From: an uncultured Alphaproteobacteria bacterium
GTDB taxonomy: Bacteria > Pseudomonadota > Alphaproteobacteria > RF32 > CAG-239
Direction: 5' to 3'
NCBI GenBank assembly: GCA_944392235.1
Contig: CALXVZ010000011.1
Span: forward strand, 1 to 38,579
Length of the DNA stretch: 38,579 bases
The position numbers and the translations under genes are program-made. Of this stretch, positions 32,376 to 38,579 are shown piece after piece. The notes beneath the pieces were generated by a model. That model saw only the letters and a list, made by a program, of their open reading frames with translations, was not told where the DNA came from and did not search any database. Numbering within the stretch: position 1 is the first letter of the stretch; each line of letters begins with the position of its first letter.

Positions 32376-34241
32376 ATGAAACCTATGAAAAGTATGATAT
32401 TTTGGCTTGTTGCCTTTATTCTGCTAAGCGTATTTATGAATAATTTCACACCGACTGCACGTCAAAATGCGGCAGCACCGATAGCCTTTTCAGAATTTAT
32501 GGATAAAGCAGAAAATAATCAAGTTGAATCAGTAACCATCATTGGAAACGACATCTATGGCAACTACAATAATGGCACAAAGTTCAAGACATATGCTCCA
32601 TTTGATCCGAGCATGGTTGAGACTTTACGCAAACTTGGCGTAAAAATAGAAGCGCGCCCAATAGATACATCTGAAAGCACATTTTGGGGAATAGTCATTT
32701 CATGGTTTCCGATGTTATTGTTAATCGGCGTTTGGATATTTTTCATGCGTCAAGCCAATTCCGGAAACAATAAAGCGATGAGTTTCGGTAAATCCAGAGC
32801 AAAACTGATAGAAAACACCAAGAAAGTGACTTTCGCAGATGTTGCCGGAGCAGATGAAAGCAAACAAGAGTTAGAAGAAATCATTGAATTTTTAAAAGAC
32901 CCACAAAAATTTCAACGCTTAGGCGGAAAAATTCCAAGAGGTGTATTACTTGTAGGCCCTCCGGGAACTGGTAAAACCCTATTAGCCAAAGCTGTCGCTG
33001 GAGAAGCTAATGTTCCATTCTTTTCCATATCAGGCTCAGACTTCGTAGAAATGTTCGTAGGCGTTGGAGCATCACGAGTAAGAGACATGTTCGCTCAAGC
33101 AAAAAAGAATGCCCCATGTTTGTTATTCATTGATGAAATCGACGCGGTTGGTCGCCATCGTGGAGCGGGCTTAGGTGGCGGCAATGACGAAAGAGAACAA
33201 ACCTTAAACCAATTATTGGTTGAGATGGATGGTTTTGATGCGAATGAAAACGTCATATTGATAGCCGCTACTAACCGCCCGGATGTATTAGACCCTGCAT
33301 TATTACGTCCCGGACGTTTCGATAGACAAGTAACCGTAAATAATCCGGATGTAAAAGGTCGTGAAGAAATTTTGAAAGTTCACACCCGTAAAGTTCCATT
33401 AGCCAAGGATGTAAACTTAAGCGTTGTTGCACGCGGCACACCTGGATTTTCGGGAGCAGATTTAGCAAACTTAGTCAATGAAGCCGCATTATTAGCCGCT
33501 CGTAAGAACAAATTAAAAGTAAGTTCTGCAGACTTTGATGCAGCCAAAGACAAAGTTCTAATGGGCAACGAACGTAAATCCATGGCAATGGATGAAAAAG
33601 AAAAGACATTGACAGCTTATCATGAAGCCGGTCACGCAATTTGTTCATTAAACGTAAAAGATACAGATCCAATTCATAAAGCAACAATTATTCCGAGAGG
33701 ACGAGCTTTAGGTATGGTTCAGCAATTACCGGAAAAGGACAAATACTCATATACCCGCGCCCAAATGCTATCACGCTTAGCAATATTAATGGGAGGACGC
33801 GTCGCAGAAGAATTAAAATTCGGCTATGACGCAGTAACCTCGGGCGCCTCATCAGATATCAACGCAGCAACCAATCTAGCAAGAGCAATGGTAACCGAAT
33901 GGGGAATGAGCGATATTTTAGGACCGATTCGTTATTCAGAAAACTCCAATGAAGTTTTCTTAGGACGTTCCGTTACTCAAAATCAGAATATGAGTGAAGA
34001 AACAGCTCGCTTAGTAGATGCAGAAATCAAAAGACTAGTAACCGATGGTTACGAGGAAGCCAAAAAGATTTTGCAAAAACACAAGCAAGATTGGGAAACT
34101 TTAGCTCAAGCATTAATGGAATACGAAACTTTAACCGGCGATGAAATCAAAGATGTTCTAGCAGGAAAAGTTATTGATAAAACCAAAGATGCACCTGTTC
34201 CGGAAGAGAAACGCACAAAAGCATCTGTGCCGGAATTATAG
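32376..34241 (+). CDS. ftsH: ATP-dependent zinc metalloprotease FtsH
   Basis: FtsH is the membrane AAA+ protease that degrades misassembled membrane proteins and regulators such as sigma32 and LpxC. Two membrane helices (about 5-24 and 106-126) flank a periplasmic domain. The AAA domain has Walker A GPPGTGKT from Gly194, Walker [12 protein letters not shown] and the arginine-containing RPGRFDRQV region; the zinc site is HEAGH at 416-420. 621 aa is normal. GAGGG lies rather far (12 bases) from the ATG. tilS and folP/glmM, its common neighbours in proteobacteria, are absent; it is monocistronic. Confidence 0.97.
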   Translation: MKPMKSMIFWLVAFILLSVFMNNFTPTARQNAAAPIAFSEFMDKAENNQVESVTIIGNDIYGNYNNGTKFKTYAPFDPSMVETLRKLGVKIEARPIDTSESTFWGIVISWFPMLLLIGVWIFFMRQANSGNNKAMSFGKSRAKLIENTKKVTFADVAGADESKQELEEIIEFLKDPQKFQRLGGKIPRGVLLVGPPGTGKTLLAKAVAGEANVPFFSISGSDFVEMFVGVGASRVRDMFAQAKKNAPCLLFIDEIDAVGRHRGAGLGGGNDEREQTLNQLLVEMDGFDANENVILIAATNRPDVLDPALLRPGRFDRQVTVNNPDVKGREEILKVHTRKVPLAKDVNLSVVARGTPGFSGADLANLVNEAALLAARKNKLKVSSADFDAAKDKVLMGNERKSMAMDEKEKTLTAYHEAGHAICSLNVKDTDPIHKATIIPRGRALGMVQQLPEKDKYSYTRAQMLSRLAILMGGRVAEELKFGYDAVTSGASSDINAATNLARAMVTEWGMSDILGPIRYSENSNEVFLGRSVTQNQNMSEETARLVDAEIKRLVTDGYEEAKKILQKHKQDWETLAQALMEYETLTGDEIKDVLAGKVIDKTKDAPVPEEKRTKASVPEL

Positions 34242-34260
34242 AAGTTATAAAAACTCAAAA

Positions 34261-34285
34261 AAAGCCTGCTTAAAAGCAGGCTTTT
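34261..34285 (+). terminator. Terminator of ftsH
   Basis: AAAGCCTGCT and AGCAGGCTTT, 10-bp stem with 4-base loop, T-run at the end. Confidence 0.9.
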
Positions 34286-34311
34286 CTTATATCCCAATCT
34301 GAATATAAAAG

Positions 34312-34340
34312 AAAAACGCCCCTCTTTAAGGGACGTTTTT
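34312..34340 (-). terminator. Terminator of J-domain unit 1
   Basis: Minus-strand AAAAACG(T)CCC pairs with GGG(G)CGTTTTT around a 7-base loop. The same hairpin recurs after each J-domain gene. Confidence 0.85.
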
Positions 34341-34359
34341 GATTGTTTTGTTGAGCTGT

Positions 34360-35775
34360 TTAGCTTCTTGCTAAGCCTTCAAGATATGCATAATATCTTT
34401 GGACTTTTTGGAACATCTCAACAGCATTCGGTTCTTTGTTTCTATCCGGATGATACTTTTGCACCAAGCGTCTGTAGGCTTGTTTCAAGCTTTCTACTGT
34501 CAAGGTTTCTGACGTTAAGCCGAATAACCTAAAGGCTTCATTGTTTTCTTCCTTTGCCACATATGGCTGAATATCGCGAACTTCCTTGAAACTTGCAAAC
34601 TCTGGTCTTGTTTCTGCTAACTTGCGACATAACTCCAGCACTTGAGCTCTCGATAAGTTTCTGGTTTTAGAGTATTTGCTCAATATTTGATACTGTATCG
34701 GTGTTACGAATACACCATTGAAATCTATCAGTAAGTCACCGAAATCTGTCTTTTCTTTTGAATATTTTTGACGCTGTTTTCGTGACGGACGTTGATATGC
34801 TTTCGCTTTTCTCTCAGCATCGGCATAGAAATCTTTTCGCCAATTTTTGTAGCCACTCTTTTCAAGCTTCAATTTTAAACGAGCTAATAAAACATTTGTT
34901 TCTTCAGGACTATCAAAGAAATCTTGCAAGAATTCATTCACATACTTTTCACAGTTATGTATAATCTCTTGCTGTTTTAAAGCTTCTTGACGAAGTCTTT
35001 CTTCTTCAATCTTGGCTCGTTGTCTATTAAAATGTTTTTGCTTAGCATACAGGAAGATATAAATTGCCCATGCGGCACAAACTATATATTTTAGCACCTT
35101 TTGTTGAAAGGACGTCCTTTCTTTAACATATTGCATAGTCGCCTCAATGATGTTTTTACTTTTGTTAAAACTTGGATAGAGTACATACCCATAACAGCTT
35201 TTAATAATTCCACCTTCTTTAGTCGATCCGTCACGCACGCGATCTGCTAACTCATAAAATTGCTTATCTCCATCTTCATTCATTATAACGCATGCTCCCG
35301 CATCATATTGAATTATTCGCCCATAGTCGACTAACTCTCGTTGAGGATCTAATACTCTAAATATAACAAAAATAATAGATACAACTATGGCAAATCCTAA
35401 AGATAGAATTCGTGGATTGACTGCTTTACGTTCACTTAAGTCAATAACATATAGAAAAAAGAACACTGAAAAAAGTAATACCCAGACAAATTTAAGAAAA
35501 CTCATAATAGCTATTGCCATAGATTTATCTACTTGACTTAAAGTGTTATTATCATAAATAAATACTCCTTGCCCTTTTGCTGACAGAGGTTGTTTTAAGT
35601 ATCTATCCATGGTATCTTTTAACTTCAAAGTTACTTCTTGAGGAGAACCGTTTTCCATATAGATTCGCACTGTCGCATAGTTTCCTTCCAGTTTTTCCAA
35701 CTTTCCATAAGCTGTATGCCCATAACTTAGGCTGACTATCATTAGACAGCTCAAAATAAATAATAATCTTTTCAT
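34360..35775 (-). CDS. Membrane protein with C-terminal J domain, array unit 1
   Basis: 471 aa. A signal-like N-terminus (1-19) is followed by a short exported domain with YGKLEKLEGNYATVRIY, helices at about 87-113 and 123-142, a domain with DPQRELVDYGRIIQYD, a third helix at about 228-244, then a cytoplasmic coiled coil (RQRAKIEEERLRQEALKQQE). The C-terminal module starts DFGDLLIDFNGVFVTP and ends in a J domain (about 413-466, [18 protein letters not shown] at 442-444), which should stimulate DnaK ATPase. The start lacks a Shine-Dalgarno and follows the shared A/T-rich leader. The first 130 residues of the C-terminal module are shared with units 2-4. Function unknown: a membrane-tethered DnaK recruiter is the likely type. 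Confidence 0.8.
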   Translation of the reverse strand: MKRLLFILSCLMIVSLSYGHTAYGKLEKLEGNYATVRIYMENGSPQEVTLKLKDTMDRYLKQPLSAKGQGVFIYDNNTLSQVDKSMAIAIMSFLKFVWVLLFSVFFFLYVIDLSERKAVNPRILSLGFAIVVSIIFVIFRVLDPQRELVDYGRIIQYDAGACVIMNEDGDKQFYELADRVRDGSTKEGGIIKSCYGYVLYPSFNKSKNIIEATMQYVKERTSFQQKVLKYIVCAAWAIYIFLYAKQKHFNRQRAKIEEERLRQEALKQQEIIHNCEKYVNEFLQDFFDSPEETNVLLARLKLKLEKSGYKNWRKDFYADAERKAKAYQRPSRKQRQKYSKEKTDFGDLLIDFNGVFVTPIQYQILSKYSKTRNLSRAQVLELCRKLAETRPEFASFKEVRDIQPYVAKEENNEAFRLFGLTSETLTVESLKQAYRRLVQKYHPDRNKEPNAVEMFQKVQRYYAYLEGLARS

Positions 35776-35845
35776 AATCTTTAAATTTTTAGTTCATAAT
35801 AATTTTTAATTGGCTTTATCTTATTCGTTTTACTTCTTTTGTCAA
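35776..35845 (-). promoter_or_regulatory. Promoter and SD-less leader of J-domain unit 1
   Basis: Minus-strand TTGACA (35840-35845), 16-base spacer, TAAGAT, then AATTAAAAATTATTATGAAC and AAAGATTATG. No GGAG-type sequence before the start codon. Confidence 0.55.
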
Positions 35846-35882
35846 GTTTTTTGTGTATTATTTTGACGATTCTATATAAAAG

Positions 35883-35912
35883 AAAAACGCCCCATAATGT
35901 AGGGACGTTTTT
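35883..35912 (-). terminator. Terminator of J-domain unit 2
   Basis: Same AAAAACGTCCC hairpin as in unit 1, with a different loop. Confidence 0.85.
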
Positions 35913-35928
35913 GATTGTTTCGTTGAGA

Positions 35929-36540
35929 TTAGCATCTAGCCAAGCCTTCGAGATAGGCGTGGTATCTCTGGACTTTTTGAAACATTTCTGCCGCATTAGG
36001 CTCTTTGTTTCTATCCGGATGATACTTACGTACCAATCGTCTGTAGGCTTGTTTCAGGCTTTCAATCGTTAAGTTTTCAGCCGTTAAGCCAAACAATTTC
36101 AAAGCTTCGTTGGTTTCTTCCTGTTTCACATAAGGTTGAATACCTCGCTCTTCCTTAAAACTTGCAAACTCCGCCATTGTTTCAGCTAGCTTTCGACACA
36201 ACTCCAACACTTGAACTCTTGATAAAGTTCTGGTTTTAGAGTATTGGCTCAATATTTGATATTGAACTGGTGTTACGAACACTCCATTGAAATCTATCAA
36301 TAAATCGCCAAAGTTACCGAAATCTATTTCAATCTTAACTCGACGTTTCTGAAATTTTTGTTCTTGTCGAAATATTTCTTCTTCAAGCTTAGCTTGGCGT
36401 TTCTGCTTTACTATATCCTTAAACATAGAAAAAAATATATTGTAACAAATAGCTACTCCAAAGAACACTACTGCGAAACCTAGGAAGAAGATTAAAACCA
36501 AAAATAAAATCATAATAATATCACTCACAATCTCAATCAT
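35929..36540 (-). CDS. Short membrane J-domain protein, array unit 2
   Basis: 203 aa. One strong N-terminal membrane helix (about 6-37) replaces the exported and multi-helix part of units 1 and 3; a short Lys/Glu/Gln coiled coil follows (about 45-70), then the shared C-terminal module (FGDLLIDFNGVFVTPVQYQI) and a J domain with HPD at 174-176. The C-terminal module is clearly paralogous to units 1, 3 and 4. The start sits directly after the shared leader, as in the others, so the short form is a stable variant rather than a broken copy. Confidence 0.8.
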   Translation of the reverse strand: MIEIVSDIIMILFLVLIFFLGFAVVFFGVAICYNIFFSMFKDIVKQKRQAKLEEEIFRQEQKFQKRRVKIEIDFGNFGDLLIDFNGVFVTPVQYQILSQYSKTRTLSRVQVLELCRKLAETMAEFASFKEERGIQPYVKQEETNEALKLFGLTAENLTIESLKQAYRRLVRKYHPDRNKEPNAAEMFQKVQRYHAYLEGLARC

Positions 36541-36610
36541 AATCTGTAATTTTTTAGTTCATAATAATTTTTAATTGACTTTATACTATTCCCTTCTTAA
36601 TTTTTGTCAA
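36541..36610 (-). promoter_or_regulatory. Promoter and SD-less leader of J-domain unit 2
   Basis: Minus-strand TTGACA (36605-36610), 16-base spacer, TAGTAT, then AATTAAAAATTATTATGAAC up to the ATG. No Shine-Dalgarno. Confidence 0.55.
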
Positions 36611-36647
36611 GTTTTTTGTGTGTTATTTTGGCGATTCTATATAAAAG

Positions 36648-36677
36648 AAAAACGCCCCTTTTATAAGGGACGTTTTT
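36648..36677 (-). terminator. Terminator of J-domain unit 3
   Basis: Same AAAAACGTCCC hairpin family, 8-base loop. Confidence 0.85.
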
Positions 36678-36697
36678 AACTTGTTTAGTTTTGCTTC

Positions 36698-38242
36698 TCA
36701 GCATCTTATCATACCTTCGAGATATGCATAATATCTTTGGACTTTTTGAAACATCACAACCGCATTGGGCTCTCTGTTTCTATCCGGATGATACTTCTGC
36801 ACCAAGCGTCTGTATGCTTGTCTTAAGCTTTCTGCAGTCAAGGTTTCCGCTGTTAAACCAAATAACCTAAAGGCTTCATTAGTTTCTTCTGCTCTCACAT
36901 ATGGTTGAATATCACGAACTTCCTTGAAACTTGCAAACTCTGGGTTTGTTTTAGCTAACTTGCGACATAACTTCAGCACTTGAGCTCTTGATAAGTTTCT
37001 GGCTTTGGAAATTTTGCTCAATATCTGATACTGAGCCGGTGTTACAAACACTCCTCTGAAATCTATCAATAAATCGCCAAAGTTGTCGAAATCTGTCTCT
37101 TCTGCTGAAGAATTTTGACGTTGTTCTTGTAACGAACGTTGATACTTATTTGCTTTTTTCTTAACATTTGCATAGAAATCTCTTCGCCATTTTTTGTAGC
37201 CACTCTTCTCAAGCTTCAATCTCAAACGGGCTAATAAAACACTCGTTTCTTCAGAACTATCCATAAAATCTCGCCAGAACTCATTCACATACTTTTCACA
37301 GTTTTTGAATAATTCTTGCTGTTTTAGTGCTTCTTGACGAAGTCTTTCTTCTTCAATCTTGGCTCGTTGTTTTTGCATCTTAATGTCTTTAAGCTTACAC
37401 CTAACTTTTATCGCTGTAAACATCAATAACATCAATATTGAAGCTATCATTATATACATAGCAATATTTCGCTGATAACCTGTTTTTTTATTGATGTATT
37501 TCATTGTGGCTTCTACAATGTTTCTACCTTTATCAAAACTTTGATACAGAATGTAGCCACCTCTTACCCGATAAATAAGAGTTTCTTTTGTTCGAATAGT
37601 TAATAGCTTGTAGTAAAAACCTTCTAATGGATCGGCATTATATATTAATTGATAAACAGCATCTCGGAATTTGTAATATTCTTGTTTGCCATCTTCGCTT
37701 TCTATAACACAAGATCTTGTATCCAGATTTATTTGTGATATTTTACCATAAGTTACCACTTCTCGGTGAGGATCACAACTTATTAATAATCCCCATGTTA
37801 AAAAAGACCCGACAGATAATACTTCAAAAAATCTTATCCATTTAGATATCTTTATCGGTTTATTCTTTTTTAGTTTCTCTATGATACTAGGTACCATATC
37901 TACTAAAATAAAATATCCGGCAAAAATGATGATAATACTTATAAATACCCATTTAGCCATACTTACGATATGACCTACAGCTTCTTGGTCAACCTCACTT
38001 AAGCCATCCTTGTATATTACAACTTCTCGTCCATCTGCCACAAGTGGTGTTTTGAGATAACAATCTAAGGTATCTTTTAACTCTATTGTTACTAATTTGG
38101 ACTCTTGAAAATCAGAATGTACATTGACTATTGCTTGGTTACCCTCTAGCTTTTCCAACCTTCCAAAACTATGTTGGGATGGTGCAAAAAAACAAGAACT
38201 GAACATAAAGATACAGCTCAGCATTAATAATAATTTTCTCAT
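36698..38242 (-). CDS. Membrane protein with C-terminal J domain, array unit 3
   Basis: 514 aa, full-length paralog of unit 1. The N-terminus MRKLLLMLSCIFMFSSC is a signal peptide and might be a lipobox with Cys17. FGRLEKLEGNQAIVNV, two helices, DPHREVVTYGKISQIN and CVIESEDGKQEYYKF match unit 1, with an extra segment around residue 215-235. A third helix precedes the coiled coil RAKIEEERLRQEALKQQE, which is identical to unit 1. The shared module and J domain follow, HPD at 485-487. The exported parts have diverged more than the cytoplasmic parts. SD-less start after the shared leader. Confidence 0.8.
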   Translation of the reverse strand: MRKLLLMLSCIFMFSSCFFAPSQHSFGRLEKLEGNQAIVNVHSDFQESKLVTIELKDTLDCYLKTPLVADGREVVIYKDGLSEVDQEAVGHIVSMAKWVFISIIIIFAGYFILVDMVPSIIEKLKKNKPIKISKWIRFFEVLSVGSFLTWGLLISCDPHREVVTYGKISQINLDTRSCVIESEDGKQEYYKFRDAVYQLIYNADPLEGFYYKLLTIRTKETLIYRVRGGYILYQSFDKGRNIVEATMKYINKKTGYQRNIAMYIMIASILMLLMFTAIKVRCKLKDIKMQKQRAKIEEERLRQEALKQQELFKNCEKYVNEFWRDFMDSSEETSVLLARLRLKLEKSGYKKWRRDFYANVKKKANKYQRSLQEQRQNSSAEETDFDNFGDLLIDFRGVFVTPAQYQILSKISKARNLSRAQVLKLCRKLAKTNPEFASFKEVRDIQPYVRAEETNEAFRLFGLTAETLTAESLRQAYRRLVQKYHPDRNREPNAVVMFQKVQRYYAYLEGMIRC

Positions 38243-38312
38243 AATCTTTAATTTTTAAGTTCATAATAATTTTTAATTGACTTTATACTATTCTTGTTTT
38301 TACTTTTGTCAA
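38243..38312 (-). promoter_or_regulatory. Promoter and SD-less leader of J-domain unit 3
   Basis: Minus-strand TTGACA (38307-38312), 16-base spacer, TAGTAT, then AATTAAAAATTATTATGAAC up to the ATG. No Shine-Dalgarno. Confidence 0.55.
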
Positions 38313-38349
38313 GTTTTTTGTGTATTGTTTTGGCAATTCCATATAAAAG

Positions 38350-38377
38350 AAAAACGCCCCTCTTTAAGGACGTTTTT
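38350..38377 (-). terminator. Terminator of J-domain unit 4
   Basis: Same AAAAACGTCC hairpin family as the other units. Confidence 0.8.
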
Positions 38378-38396
38378 ACTTGTTTTGTTGAGCTGT

Positions 38397-38579
38397 TTAG
38401 CTTCTTGCTAAGCCTTCAAGATATGCATAATATCTTTGAACCTTTTGGAACATCTCAACAGCATTCGGTTCTTTGTTTCTATCCGGATGATACTTTTGCA
38501 CCAAGCGTCTGTAGGCTTGTTTCAAGCTTTCTACTGTCAAGGTTTCTGACGTTAAGCCGAATAACCTAAAGGCTTCATT
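38397..38579 (-). CDS. C-terminal J domain of a fourth array unit (5' part outside window)
   Basis: Only the last 60 codons are inside the window. They encode [20 protein letters not shown], the HPD motif in [11 protein letters not shown] and the end YLEGLARS. The protein sequence matches the end of unit 1, and the DNA from 38385 to 38579 differs from 34351-34545 at two positions that I can see. The array therefore continues to the right of the window. Confidence 0.85.
   Translation of the reverse strand, partial: NEAFRLFGLTSETLTVESLKQAYRRLVQKYHPDRNKEPNAVEMFQKVQRYYAYLEGLARS

Noticed and set aside
34360-38579. CRISPR-like or transposon explanation for the repeats at the right end
   Set aside because: The repeats are whole gene units with leaders and terminators, about 0.8 to 1.6 kb each, without short spaced repeats, inverted ends or a transposase.
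1-38579. tRNA, rRNA or tmRNA genes
   Set aside because: The gaps between genes were read for cloverleaf and conserved rRNA segments; none was recognised, though no search program was run.

Overview
The window is AT-rich bacterial DNA. It reads as the chromosome of a fermentative alphaproteobacterium, possibly one of the uncultivated host-associated (gut) lineages. The class is suggested by a GapR/DUF2312 nucleoid protein, an alphaproteobacterial-style LptF, the lptF-lptD-surA-rsmA order, the acpP-fabF-mltG order, ihfB-lapA-accD, a mannose-type EIIA next to HPr, and an orphan beta-class DNA methyltransferase. AdhE, L-lactate dehydrogenase and pyruvate kinase suggest a fermentative life. No rRNA, tRNA, IS element, prophage or CRISPR array was seen.

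Layout. 1-1532 is the 5' part of a large HExxH protein on the minus strand, running off the left edge. 1681-5072 holds polA and a HAD phosphatase. 5145-7784 (minus) is acpP-fabF-mltG. 8083-14521 is a central-metabolism block (ldh, a membrane-anchored GT8 glycosyltransferase, adhE, pyk). gapR follows alone. 15086-20503 (minus) is the outer-membrane block lptF-lptD-surA-rsmA. 20673-23333 (minus) is an accessory stretch: a repeat-containing unknown protein with a probable frameshift, grpE with a repeated acidic N-terminus, and two small secreted proteins. 23587-25922 (minus) is tsaB-ihfB-lapA-accD. 26083-30627 (plus) holds a membrane PAS protein without a kinase domain, two unknown proteins, EIIA(Man), HPr and a DNA methyltransferase that overlaps HPr by 4 bases. 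30723-31958 is a second HExxH protein. 32065-32229 is a strong candidate for a structured RNA of about 165 nt. ftsH follows. 34360 to the right edge (minus) is a tandem array of at least four paralogous proteins with C-terminal J domains, three of them predicted to be membrane anchored.

How it fits together. Several conserved operons appear to have lost inner members: no lptG between lptF and lptD, no pdxA between surA and rsmA, no trpFBA between lapA and accD, and no hprK beside EIIA/HPr. This is compatible with a streamlined, host-dependent genome, but the genes could be elsewhere. Against that background the J-domain array stands out as an expanding family. Each unit carries the same leader (a TTGACA promoter and an A/T-rich 5'UTR without Shine-Dalgarno) and the same terminator hairpin. 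The unrelated repeat protein at 20819-21649 uses a very similar leader. The best candidates for new biology are the J-domain array with its leader, the structured RNA upstream of ftsH, and the PAS/unknown/PTS/methyltransferase locus.
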